From Pichia kudriavzevii (lineage: Eukaryota; Ascomycota; Pichiomycetes; Pichiales; Pichiaceae): 64,000 nt of DNA. Below the pieces are notes generated by a model. The model did not search any database and was not told where the DNA came from. It worked only from the letters and a program-made list of their open reading frames with translations. This document shows, one piece after another, positions 19,501 to 28,628 of this stretch. The stretch lies in assembly GCF_003054445.1 (NCBI RefSeq), contig NC_042510.1, positions 868,001-932,000 on the forward strand, written 5' to 3'. Both the position numbers and the translations under genes were made by a program. How positions within the stretch are numbered: position 1 is the first letter of the stretch; each line of letters opens with the position of its first letter.

Positions 19501-20424
19501 TTAGTTTTTGATTGATACCTTGATATCATCTGGTGATTGTTTTTGTTCCCACTCTTTAGGGAATGGAATGGTACGCTTGCCTCTGGTTTGCTTCTTTTTG
19601 TAGATTGAATTAGTGTGTCTTTTATCTAGTGGCAATTCTGCAAATTCTTCTGGGTTATTGTTTGCTTCATTGACCAAATCATTGAGAACAGTGGATAAGA
19701 ACGATGCATTCTGCGCTGGCTCCAAGTAGTTATCACTAGAAATCAAAAAGACATCGGTTTTGTGGTTGTACCTTGGGCCAGATAATAGTTTGAATTTATG
19801 TTCAGCTAGAGGAGATAAATTCAAATCTTTCAGTTTCAAAGATAACACAACCTTACGTTCACCCGGATGAGATTCCCCAATAAATCTGGTATATTTATAG
19901 GTCACTGGAGTGTTTTCACTAGGTTTGTATGCCTTCCTGAACTTGGCCAACTGTGGCAATTCATAAGCCGCCTTTCTATTGAATTCTAACAAATCTCTGA
20001 AATCACGAACAATATCTTGTGCAGATGTAGGATATTCATCGAATCCGTACGGCTCAAGAGGGTCTTCCATATATTCACCTTCGACAATGTAGTTCTCGTA
20101 ATCAGTTTCCGAATCTGCCTTATAGATGTCTCCCTCGGTGGAGTTGTAGATACCATAGAGAGTTTGTGCCTCTAACGGATTACTAGCACAGGATAGAATA
20201 GCCTTCAACTCATCCTCCGAGCGCTTGTAATTTTTCCCCTGTGAGATGACTCTGGCCCTGTAGAGTTCAACAACCGTTGATGGTGGCAGGCCTTTCCACA
20301 ATTGAGGTCTATCTATCAACTCCTGGGAGGTAAGTGAGATCTTAGACTCTTTACTCAAACGAGCCAGCTGGGCGTCTATACTAGATGCTTGGGACGAGTA
20401 GAAACGCTTTACCGCACGGAACAT
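19501..20424 (-). CDS. RSM24: Mitochondrial small-subunit ribosomal protein mS35
   Basis: 307 residues, starting MFRAVKRFYSSQAS, a classical mitochondrial presequence. The mS35 core contains YTRFIGESHPGERKVVLSLK, then HKFKLLSGPRYNHKTDVFLI, as in yeast Rsm24 (319 aa). The C-terminus is basic (KKKQTRGKRTIPFPKEW). It is a component of the mitochondrial 37S subunit. A GT microsatellite begins three bases upstream of the ATG and so lies in the 5' UTR. Confidence 0.9.
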   Translation of the reverse strand: MFRAVKRFYSSQASSIDAQLARLSKESKISLTSQELIDRPQLWKGLPPSTVVELYRARVISQGKNYKRSEDELKAILSCASNPLEAQTLYGIYNSTEGDIYKADSETDYENYIVEGEYMEDPLEPYGFDEYPTSAQDIVRDFRDLLEFNRKAAYELPQLAKFRKAYKPSENTPVTYKYTRFIGESHPGERKVVLSLKLKDLNLSPLAEHKFKLLSGPRYNHKTDVFLISSDNYLEPAQNASFLSTVLNDLVNEANNNPEEFAELPLDKRHTNSIYKKKQTRGKRTIPFPKEWEQKQSPDDIKVSIKN

Positions 20425-20426
20425 GG

Positions 20427-20435
20427 CGTGTTTGT

Positions 20436-20474
<39 letters not shown>
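20427..20474 (+). repeat. GT/TTTG microsatellite in the RSM24 5' UTR
   Basis: About 48 bases of TGTG with two TTTG interruptions, directly upstream of the RSM24 ATG on the minus strand (CA on the mRNA). Length variation there could affect leader length. Confidence 0.9.
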
Positions 20475-20476
<2 letters not shown>

Positions 20477-20785
20477 ATTGGTTTAGTGGAGGTGAAGTTG
20501 TGATCAAATTGACGATATTCAAGTTCAAGAATGTTGGAAAATGGAGGAAAAAAAACGAGAAGGTACTCTCAAAGGGGAAACATTTGAATTTCAGCTCACT
20601 CACTCAATCAATCATTCCCCTCTAACAAGAGTGAGGGAATTGGAACTCTGTTGGCGACGCGCCGACAATGTCAATATCAGTAACTTTTCACTTGTCTAGT
20701 AGACACAAGTGTATTTGAATTGCAAGTTAGGTTCTAAAGAGAGATTGTCCTACAGATTAAGGCAACATAGAGGCGTTCAAAGTAC

Positions 20786-21451
20786 ATGATGAGAGAGATG
20801 GACGGGCGAGACAGGTTGTGGGAGGCCATCAATCGTGAAAATGGAGACGAAAATACAATACGGAAGGACAACATTGTGATGAGGGAGGCCTTGATGAGGT
20901 TCCTTGGGGCCACAGGACGAGGAGAGGAGAAGCGGGTGGGTGTGCAGCGTAGCCAACACTATGCTGTTAATGTTGAGGACAAGTATGCGAGAGATGGGTG
21001 TGAAATTAAGGACGAGAGTGAAGATGACCTAGAGTACAATGACGATGAGGACTTTGACTTAGAGTATGTGAGTAAAAGCAACGACATCCGACGTGTTCCC
21101 CCAGAGTTTGTCAGTTATAAAGGGGAGTCGCATGAAGAAAGTATTGGAGAGGTTGCTGCGAGGTACAATGTAAGCAAGAGTATTATTGGGCCAGTGCTCC
21201 ATACGATAAGGTCGATTGATAAGCGATGGAGGAGTAAACGGAACGACCGAGTGAGGAAGCGTGTACGAAACGTCGTCAAGCCTAGGGAGAGAAGAAGGAG
21301 TGAGGTGGCACGGCCAAAACAAGGACCGGAGGAACCGAAGGATGTCTTTCATACAGAGGGCGATACAAATAGAAAAGGTGCAGGTATCAATACAATTGGG
21401 GAGACACTATTCAAGATGATGGAGGATGTAGAGGATGAGATGTTTGTATAG
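20786..21451 (+). CDS. Unrecognised charged protein, 221 aa
   Basis: An ATG-started frame. Residues 1-60 are charged; 70-95 are acidic (DESEDDLEYNDDEDFDLEY). Residues 110-135 read GEVAARYNVSKSIIGPVLHT, which resembles a helix-turn-helix. A strongly basic stretch follows (RWRSKRNDRVRKRVRN, then VKPRERRRSE). The C-terminal end is amphipathic (GETLFKMMEDVEDEMF). The mix suggests a nucleic-acid-binding nuclear protein, but I do not recognise a family. Codon use is purine-rich and somewhat higher in GC than neighbours. It is convergent with HMO1. Confidence 0.6.
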   Translation: MMREMDGRDRLWEAINRENGDENTIRKDNIVMREALMRFLGATGRGEEKRVGVQRSQHYAVNVEDKYARDGCEIKDESEDDLEYNDDEDFDLEYVSKSNDIRRVPPEFVSYKGESHEESIGEVAARYNVSKSIIGPVLHTIRSIDKRWRSKRNDRVRKRVRNVVKPRERRRSEVARPKQGPEEPKDVFHTEGDTNRKGAGINTIGETLFKMMEDVEDEMFV

Positions 21452-21738
21452 GTGTACAATTCAGTAAAATACAATATAACACAACACAAGATAGTATAAG
21501 GTGGGAGTGAAGAGGAGTGAGAACAATATAGATAACAACAAGTAAAGTAAGACAAAATGAAGTTTGATGACAAGAGTGTGTACAGTAATGCCAGGAACTA
21601 AAAATTGTCAAAGAGAAAAGTCAAGACTGGGACTAATAACCAATGGAGATGGATTCACAAGTTATTGAACAACGTATTCAAGGAAATTACGACTCCATTT
21701 AGAGGTTAAGACTTCCATATTCCTTCATTAAGGAGTAA

Positions 21739-22407
21739 CTACTCGTCTTTTTTAACTTTCTTTGATTTTTTCGACTTTTTCTTTTTCGGTTCGTCTTGAT
21801 CTAAACCTCCATGGTTATCCATGTCCAACTCAGGAATGATGATATCATCAATGTCGATGTTACCATGGTCAATGTCGGTCAAATCGGGCAATTTGGAGGC
21901 ATTGTATTTAGACATTTCTGAATCATAACGGACTTTTTCCTTTTCATAGAGGCCTCTCCAATAAGCTTTTTCCTCATCTGGCATTTCCTTCCATTGTTGC
22001 GAGATTAACTTTGCAATTTCCGTTTGGGACATGCCTGTATTTTTCTCAGCAACTTGAGAACGTAAAGAGTTGAAGAACAAAATGTATGAAGTCAATGGTT
22101 TCTTTGGAGCATTTGGATCTTTAATGGCTTTCCTTTTACGCACTTTTTTCTCAATAACGTGAGGGGCCAACAACTCGTCATGAGGGACATCTTCGACAAC
22201 GTCATATGCCTCGATATCATTCTTCTTCTTCAGTCTACGAGAGTTGGAAAGAGACGAGGTGGCAGAAGAGGAGGAGGAGGAAGAGACAGAAGTGTCAACC
22301 AAGTTGTTGAGGTCAATGATATTCTTAGAGACCTCATTGGCAGCCTTAGATAGGGCAAATAAAGACGCCACTAGGGAATCCTTAACGGTCTTGAGTTCGT
22401 CGGCCAT
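21739..22407 (-). CDS. HMO1: HMG-box protein Hmo1
   Basis: 222 residues. The N-terminus ELKTVKDSLVASLFALSKAAN closely matches the dimerisation/box A region of yeast Hmo1 (LKSAKDSLVSSLFELSKAAN). The HMG box B runs about residues 95-170: KDPNAPKKPLTSYILFFNSL, QQWKEMPDEEKAYWRGLYEKE. The C-terminus is lysine-rich (KKKKSKKSKKVKKDE), the Hmo1 tail that bends DNA. Hmo1 acts at rDNA and ribosomal protein promoters. Nhp10 was considered, but the N-terminus and Lys tail favour Hmo1. Confidence 0.9.
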   Translation of the reverse strand: MADELKTVKDSLVASLFALSKAANEVSKNIIDLNNLVDTSVSSSSSSSATSSLSNSRRLKKKNDIEAYDVVEDVPHDELLAPHVIEKKVRKRKAIKDPNAPKKPLTSYILFFNSLRSQVAEKNTGMSQTEIAKLISQQWKEMPDEEKAYWRGLYEKEKVRYDSEMSKYNASKLPDLTDIDHGNIDIDDIIIPELDMDNHGGLDQDEPKKKKSKKSKKVKKDE

Positions 22408-23131
22408 TTTCTTATGTTTAAATAATGAGATGTAGTGTAGTTTCTTTTAAGCAGTTCAACAATCTTACCAATCTATCAAATCACTAAATTGTATATATTT
22501 TCAATATTGGCTAGTTTTATCAACAACTCTTGTTTATCAGTTACTTGTTTTTTGAAGACGGGGGAATAGATCCAAAACAGGGAACTGGGGACTCGGGATT
22601 CGGTGGGGGGTCGGTGCAAGGGGGATGCAAACAAACGATGGGCAAATAGTAGTGCGAACCTGGGGATGACAAGGGGCGGTAGGAAAAGAAGGGGGGGCAA
22701 CAACAACAATCCAGGCGCACCACTTCCACCACCACCACCAGGAGCAGCATCCTCCCTTTAAATTCCCTCAACTTTGTCTCCGCAGGCCCCCAGACCCTCA
22801 GACTCTCCCCTTCCCCCCCCCTCCTCCTTTTTCCCATTTCGCGAACAGCCCCCGCTGCATTGGACGATTCCAAAGTTATGCCAATTCCGCTCCCGGCTTG
22901 AACTTTGGTATTTGCATTAAATTGTACCCCTGCTATACTATACTATACTTTACTATACTATACTATACTCCATTACATTCCACTACATTCTATTCCATTA
23001 CACTCCATTACTCTTGTAGAGTGTACATTTAATTACAATTACGTGGTTTTGACACTACTAGTTTTATTGGTGTCATTTTTACACCACTCCTCTAATACCC
23101 TCTTACCCTTTCCTTATTCCATTCTACTCGC
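22408..23131. other. Spacer between HMO1 and ERF2-like gene
   Basis: About 720 bp. 22560-22870 is GC-rich with G- and C-rich runs, and 22933-22970 is a TATAC/CTATA pentamer repeat followed by degenerate CATTAC/CATTC repeats to about 23010. No credible protein is seen. It should carry both divergent promoters. Confidence 0.5.
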
Positions 23132-23836
23132 ATGTGGCGCATGCACGCCCTCGCCACGCGCCACGCCCTCGCCGGCACGTGCGCCCTCGCTCTTGCGCCA
23201 CTCGTCGGTTTCTTAGTTGGAATAGCACATACCTATTGGGAGATTTCAAGGTCGATTCCAATAATTACCTTGTATTTATGGTCTCTAACATTCTATTCTC
23301 TCATCAAATCGGCAATACCATGTAGAGGAATTCCAAGGGATATCCATATTATAGACATTAAAGATTCAAAGGAAATTCCCCTTGTTTACAATACATGCAA
23401 TTTCTCCAAATATTGCCACACATGCAACGTGTGGCGTCCACACCGCGCCGCACACTGTTCTAAATGCAATTGCTGTTTCCCACAATGTGATCATCATTGC
23501 CCCTGGTTGAATAATTGTATCCATTACCAAAACTATAGGTACTTTATTACCTTCTTACTGATGGGGAATTCTACAATGTTGTTATTGATGGTACTGTCAT
23601 TTCTCAAGATCCACCTTGACGGAATCCACTCCTCTAAATGGGCCCTCGCTAATGGAATCCTCATATCTCTTACTTGGCCCTATATGGCGCTACTATTGGG
23701 ATTCCATATATGGTTGGGGGAGAAGGGTATTACAACGAGAGAATTCTTTGCCAAATCCCCAAAGAGAAGTTGGTGTCTCACAGATGCGGATCATGGTCTG
23801 CAAAATATCTCAATGCAGTGGTTCCATGGGAACTAG
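23132..23836 (+). CDS. ERF2: DHHC palmitoyltransferase, Erf2-like, short C-terminus
   Basis: 234 residues. Two membrane segments (ALAPLVGFLVGIAHTYW; PIITLYLWSLTFYSLI) precede GIPRDIH, as in Erf2 (VLPRNIH). The cysteine-rich domain KYCHTCNVWRPHRAAHCSKC ends in DHHCPWLNNCIHYQNYRYF with the DHHC cysteine intact. Two more membrane helices follow, then ITTREFF (TTREFL in Erf2). S. cerevisiae Erf2 with Erf4 palmitoylates Ras at the ER. This frame ends 35 residues after TTREF, well short of Erf2 (359 aa), and the N-terminus is also short. Another frame at 23780-23850 reads HRCGSWSAKYLNAV, similar to the usual downstream block, so a frame change is possible. Confidence 0.75.
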   Translation: MWRMHALATRHALAGTCALALAPLVGFLVGIAHTYWEISRSIPIITLYLWSLTFYSLIKSAIPCRGIPRDIHIIDIKDSKEIPLVYNTCNFSKYCHTCNVWRPHRAAHCSKCNCCFPQCDHHCPWLNNCIHYQNYRYFITFLLMGNSTMLLLMVLSFLKIHLDGIHSSKWALANGILISLTWPYMALLLGFHIWLGEKGITTREFFAKSPKRSWCLTDADHGLQNISMQWFHGN

Positions 23837-24007
23837 TTACTGGATCATCAACATGTATTGTCTATCCACACTCTACAACGACTTTGTGTACACTTCCCCA
23901 TTCTCCATCCTCCCCCTCCCCCTCCCCCTCCTTCTCCCCCGTCTTGGTGCATCGCCATATTGACATTCCCCTCCCACTCTCACTCACTCGTACAACCGTC
24001 TAATAGC

Positions 24008-24835
24008 ATGAAGGAATTTAACCAAACACTTGTCTTTGACTACCCATGGGATTACGTCTCGGCGGCAAACTGGAGAAAATACCCAAATAAAATGTCCACC
24101 CATGTAGTCGCCGTGGACGTTCTCAACAGAGAATTCGATCCGATCCAACAGACGTTACTCACAGAGAGACTGATCAAATGTGAACAAAATATCCCTTCTT
24201 GGTTACAGGTTATAATTCCTAATGTTAATGTCAGCTATGTACGTGAAGTTTCAATAATAAATTTACAAAATCAAACTCTTACAATGAGAAGTATCAATTT
24301 AACAATGAAAAATTTACTCAAAGTCTATGAAACTGTACAATACGAACCTGCCAGTGATCCAAACAAGACAACATTCACCCAATGTGCTAGACTTTCTTCA
24401 AATCAGCCCTGGATTGGTCCCAAAATTGAAAGCTGGGCACTTGCAACCTTTGCCCAAAATGCAGCAAAGGGGAAAATGGGATTCGATTCCGTTTTGCAAT
24501 TGGGATTGCTGCCAAATCTAATTGAGGACTTGAATAACAGGAAAGACGACATCTTGGATGATATTGAGAAGGTCTCCTCCAAAATCATCGACGAAATTAA
24601 AAGTTGCAATGCTTTCAAAGATATCAATAATATATCACTGGATGTATTGAAAGATTTAACAATTGATGCAAATAAAAAACTGCAACTCCCCGATAAGGAC
24701 ATCACTGATGAAATCTTAGAAACGTTGAATCTTCACCGTATACTGGTGAACAATGCAATATCACACCATACAAGTGAAATTATCCGCCAACTACAAGTGC
24801 AAATCTCAAAGATCTTCTCAAACGAAAAGGACTAG
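24008..24835 (+). CDS. UPS2: PRELI/MSF1 lipid transfer protein, Ups2-like
   Basis: 275 residues from ATG 24008; upstream open sequence is pyrimidine-rich noise. MKEFNQTLVFDYPWDYVSAANWRKYPN (split here as YPWDYVSAANWRKYPN) and MSTHVVAVDVLNRE match the start of the PRELI/MSF1 domain. It continues with WLQVIIPNVNVSYVREVSII to about residue 175. The C-terminal 100 residues are helical and coiled-coil-like. Ups proteins, bound to Mdm35, shuttle phosphatidic acid (Ups1) or phosphatidylserine (Ups2) across the mitochondrial intermembrane space. The long C-terminal extension is closer to Ups2 (230 aa) than Ups1/Ups3. Confidence 0.75.
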   Translation: MKEFNQTLVFDYPWDYVSAANWRKYPNKMSTHVVAVDVLNREFDPIQQTLLTERLIKCEQNIPSWLQVIIPNVNVSYVREVSIINLQNQTLTMRSINLTMKNLLKVYETVQYEPASDPNKTTFTQCARLSSNQPWIGPKIESWALATFAQNAAKGKMGFDSVLQLGLLPNLIEDLNNRKDDILDDIEKVSSKIIDEIKSCNAFKDINNISLDVLKDLTIDANKKLQLPDKDITDEILETLNLHRILVNNAISHHTSEIIRQLQVQISKIFSNEKD

Positions 24836-24881
24836 CATATGTTTCAAATATTCAAACAGACGCTGAGCCTCCCTCCCTTCT

Positions 24882-24913
24882 CAGTTCTCCTTCCCTTTTC
24901 GGAAGGAGAACTG
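24882..24913 (+). repeat. Perfect 13-bp stem-loop 3' of the UPS2-like gene
   Basis: CAGTTCTCCTTCC, loop CTTTTC, then GGAAGGAGAACTG: a perfect inverted repeat 47 bp after the UPS2-like stop codon and about 240 bp before BUD4. It may fold in the UPS2 3' UTR or act as a DNA dyad. Confidence 0.85.
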
Positions 24914-25152
24914 GCTAAAGAGCCTCGCCGCGCCAATGTTTACCTTTTGCCTCATATGGCAATTCTGGTCGCCTTGAGAATATGCATATTTAGTTTCAGT
25001 TTCTCTATAGTACTTCATCACAAGAAAACAAACAAACAAACTTTTTTTATTTAGGGTTTTCCTCTGTTTGGATAAACACTGTGGTTTTCCCGTATTTTCA
25101 TTCTTTATATACTCTATAGATATATTATATCCCTCTAACCAAGCATCCGGGA

Positions 25153-28100
25153 ATGTCATTGAATGATATATTGGCCGCTGCAAACCAATCAGTTGACGAT
25201 TTGATAAACCAATTAGAAACCATCCATCCCTCTTCGGAATCAGATTCCAGCATGACGACTGAACCATTGAACGTTGATGACTCGGTTGTTGCTCTAGAAC
25301 AGCCGGTCCATCCAATAGGCCCAAAACCATATGTCTCTCCGCATAAGGGTAAACCACTACCGGCTATACAATTTTCACCGTCCGATTATTCGATTAAATC
25401 AATGCCCAATTTAAACTACAGTGATAGTGATGAGGAGACTGTTGTGCAGTCTCCTGTACAACAACACCATCCAAATTTCAACAGAAACGAATCTATGAAA
25501 TCAACAATCAGTACAAATGTCAAATTGGACACCATCATAGTCAATGATTCCATTGAAAGTGAAGAACCAACTAGGGAAGATGTCAAACTATCGCACCAAC
25601 ATAAGAGGTCGTCGTCACTCTCGGACTTTGTTGGTGGTATCATAAGGTCTTTTTCGAGCAACCATATCCAATCCCGGAATTTTAGTAGCGCCACGGGGAA
25701 TACTGTCTTTGAATCTGCAGAAGAAGGGTATGATGAAGAAGATGAAGATGGGAAATATGATGATGACAATGTGCATGGAGATAAAGAATTTCAAAACGAA
25801 AATAGCATGGATGAAGACAATGCAGATCAGGAACATGTAGAGATGGGTATAGATGAACACAAAGAAAGAGAAGATTCTTTTGACTCGCCCAGTTCACAAT
25901 ACTCGGAAGATTCAATGGCTAATGAAACAATCCAAAACGATACTATAAACAATGCCCCTCTTGACATGTTTGAAGAAGAGATTGAAAAATCTGTTGTTGA
26001 AAATACTGAAATTGAGTCACTTCATGGTGATTTCCAGCTGGATTTGCCGTTTGAAGATGACATTTTCGATACTGAATTCATTGAATTTAACAGAAAACTA
26101 AACTCCCGGAATTCATCGAATACTAGTGCTTCAACTACCTCAAATCGAATTGTTAGTATAGAACGTGGAGAACAACAAGAGCTTTTGAATATTTGGTCAA
26201 AACAGAAAAATTATAACGTACCAATCAAGAAACACGTTGAATTTGATAGTATTCATACACCAATTAAGAAATCCCTAATTGTAAATACATCGAATCCAAA
26301 ATCAGTCCACATATTAAATTCAAATTCTATCTATGATAAATTAGAGGTTCTTCCAGTTGGTGTCAAAGGATATCACCATGTTCAAGTACGTAGTGTAAAC
26401 GATGCTGTAAGCGACAACGAATCTTCACATTCCGTGATAAAGTATGATATAAATGATGAGCCCGAGGAGCTCTCATTGCAACTGCAGGACTTGACTGTCG
26501 ATCTGAGTGCCGACTCGGAAACTTCCATTCAAAAGGAGATAGCTAATTGGGATCCAAAACCAGAGCCTAACTTTCATCACGAGAGGAACAAGTCAAGCAT
26601 TGATGTCTTGAAATCTGTTTGGAGTGAAAATGATCGTGAAAGTTCACAGCTGTCAAATGATTTCTTGTATCAGTTGACACATTCAGATACCTTCCACCGT
26701 TTGAACAAGAAAAATATTGAATCTTACCTATACAAAGAAACAGATTTTGAAGCAGATAACGTAAGGCTTATGCCACCGCCTCAACATCAACAAATCTACC
26801 AGTTTAATCAGAACGAAAGTATGTCTAGAATTGTGCCTGGCTTAGGTATATCCGAAGGAGTATTGGAGTATGAGGATGATGATAATGTTGATGATATTGA
26901 TACCATTGGTTCGATTCACACTTCATTAAAGCCAATTGAATTTGAACAACAACAAAAGTCTCCTATATCTCCTGCTCGTGAGAAGATGATTGCACATTTC
27001 CAGCAACAATTAAGACAAAAGAAAGAACAAGAATCACACAGAGAACTACAGCATCAACTACAATCACAGATTCATCAACATGCAAAATCAGTTCAATCAT
27101 CCCCTGTTAAACCGATTAAGTTTGAACACAAAAAGGTCAACAAATCATATGATCCGAATAATGATTCTGTTGATGATATATTTGAAGAATTTGCTGAGTC
27201 TCCATCAAAATCAAAACAGAATATTTCTCATTATGCAATTGACGATGATCAACTAAACCCATTTCTCGAGCCAACTCCCAAACCAGTAACAGCGACTCTT
27301 GCAGATTCAAATTCACACTCTGAACATCAGGTTGAACAAGCGAAGGTTCTAGAGGGACGGCTATTTCTAAGAATTCATGATATAAACTCCTTGAAACTCC
27401 CTGAATTGGAGAAAAGAAATGCTAAATTTCAGTTGAACATAGATAATGGTATTCATTGTATTAAAACTGAGTTTATTAGCAGTAAGAATGGTGTTATTCC
27501 GATTGATAAAGAATTCGAATTGATTGTAAAGGACAAACTCGATGTTATAATAACAATAAAAGTGAAATATGATAAACCCGTTGGGAAAACCGTCGAAGTG
27601 GTTAGTGAACGCAAAGTTAAATCTAAATCCAAATTCGGTAGACTGTTGGGTAAGACTGAAGTTGAAAAAGTTCGTCGAAAAGTACAACAACCACCAGAAA
27701 AGGACTTAATTGCCGAATATACCGGGAATGATGGGTCTTGTGGGAAATTGAAAATAACTTTCAGTGAGTATCACGATAAAATACATGGAAAGCCAGCCAC
27801 TTTTTCATTGACATGTTTCAATGAATGGAAAACTACAGTATCGAAGAGTGGGTCTGTTGTTAATAAAGAACCAACTCCTATTTGTTCCTGTCGTATACAA
27901 ATGTTGTATATTCCAAAGACGTTGGAAAATGAAACACTACCTGTTAGCATCTCCAATGCAATGCATCAGCTGAAAGAGGTGAGAAAACTTGGCAATTTAT
28001 CCCATCAAGGTATAATGACCCAAATAGGTGGTGATGTGAAATTAATGACTAGAAGAAGCTTTAAATTGGAAAAGCATGACCTCCTAGCGTACAACTTAGA

Positions 28101-28338
28101 GAATCATAAACTAAAGGCCAAAATCAATCTGAAGAAAGTTACGGATATTCTCACATTGCCAAACAACGAGTTCATCATAAAATTCGCCAACCAGGAAACC
28201 ATTTCCTTTACCTGTGATACCTCTCAAGAGCGTGAAGCGTGGGTGCGTTCTCTCAAGGAATCTATGACCATCCATCTTCTTATGAAACAGCCATGGCTGA
28301 AAACCGTAATGGTTTCTATGGATGGAATAGCGGTCTAG
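25153..28338 (+). CDS. BUD4: Bud-site selection protein Bud4 (anillin/Int1 family)
   Basis: 1061 residues. Residues 1-730 are low-complexity, acidic and Ser/Asn/Gln-rich with several HKRSSS-type phosphorylatable sites. The conserved C-terminal part begins near 735 with GRLFLRIHDINSLKLPELEK, NIDNGIHCIKTEF, EFELIVKDKLDVIITIK and FGRLLGKTEVEKV, which align to S. cerevisiae Bud4. A PH domain covers about 950-1045 (GIMTQIGGDVKLMTRRSFKLE, LKAKINLKKVTDIL, REAWVRSLKESM). Bud4 binds septins at the bud neck, marks axial bud sites and stabilises septin rings; the Candida homologue is INT1. Confidence 0.9.
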   Translation: MSLNDILAAANQSVDDLINQLETIHPSSESDSSMTTEPLNVDDSVVALEQPVHPIGPKPYVSPHKGKPLPAIQFSPSDYSIKSMPNLNYSDSDEETVVQSPVQQHHPNFNRNESMKSTISTNVKLDTIIVNDSIESEEPTREDVKLSHQHKRSSSLSDFVGGIIRSFSSNHIQSRNFSSATGNTVFESAEEGYDEEDEDGKYDDDNVHGDKEFQNENSMDEDNADQEHVEMGIDEHKEREDSFDSPSSQYSEDSMANETIQNDTINNAPLDMFEEEIEKSVVENTEIESLHGDFQLDLPFEDDIFDTEFIEFNRKLNSRNSSNTSASTTSNRIVSIERGEQQELLNIWSKQKNYNVPIKKHVEFDSIHTPIKKSLIVNTSNPKSVHILNSNSIYDKLEVLPVGVKGYHHVQVRSVNDAVSDNESSHSVIKYDINDEPEELSLQLQDLTVDLSADSETSIQKEIANWDPKPEPNFHHERNKSSIDVLKSVWSENDRESSQLSNDFLYQLTHSDTFHRLNKKNIESYLYKETDFEADNVRLMPPPQHQQIYQFNQNESMSRIVPGLGISEGVLEYEDDDNVDDIDTIGSIHTSLKPIEFEQQQKSPISPAREKMIAHFQQQLRQKKEQESHRELQHQLQSQIHQHAKSVQSSPVKPIKFEHKKVNKSYDPNNDSVDDIFEEFAESPSKSKQNISHYAIDDDQLNPFLEPTPKPVTATLADSNSHSEHQVEQAKVLEGRLFLRIHDINSLKLPELEKRNAKFQLNIDNGIHCIKTEFISSKNGVIPIDKEFELIVKDKLDVIITIKVKYDKPVGKTVEVVSERKVKSKSKFGRLLGKTEVEKVRRKVQQPPEKDLIAEYTGNDGSCGKLKITFSEYHDKIHGKPATFSLTCFNEWKTTVSKSGSVVNKEPTPICSCRIQMLYIPKTLENETLPVSISNAMHQLKEVRKLGNLSHQGIMTQIGGDVKLMTRRSFKLEKHDLLAYNLENHKLKAKINLKKVTDILTLPNNEFIIKFANQETISFTCDTSQEREAWVRSLKESMTIHLLMKQPWLKTVMVSMDGIAV

Positions 28339-28419
28339 GTGCCCTGCTATATACTATTTACTGTATAATCTAATGTATAACTAAAACAAACACTGAAAAC
28401 AAGATGGAGGTACTGGAAA

Positions 28420-28545
28420 TGTGTTACCGCGGCAAGGACATTTAGCCGCGGCTCTTCGCCGGATACCGGTGTTGCCCAAAAAAATCCGGACTTGTTATCG
28501 ATTCCCTTATCAGTGGTTGGGGGCGGTATATAAATAGAGGAGACA
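28420..28545 (+). promoter_or_regulatory. Xanthine dioxygenase promoter with GATA and CGG elements
   Basis: Two TTATC (GATAA on the other strand) sites lie at 28495-28499 and 28507-28511. A TATATAAA box is at 28527-28534, about 95 bp before the ATG. Upstream are CCGCGG at two sites about 18 bp apart (28428-28454) forming a 7-bp inverted repeat, and CGGATACCG. GATA sites fit nitrogen catabolite control; CGG/CCG pairs fit a zinc-cluster purine activator. Both roles are inferred. Confidence 0.5.
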
Positions 28546-28628
28546 TTGTCCTTTAGGCAACCAGTACTTTCTCTCACCCTCTCTGAAGACAGGCGATTAA
28601 GAGGTTGAAGACCATCAAAACACTCACA

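Noticed and set aside
21739-22407. Nhp10 as identity of the HMG-box gene
   Set aside because: The N-terminal block and Lys-rich tail match Hmo1 better.
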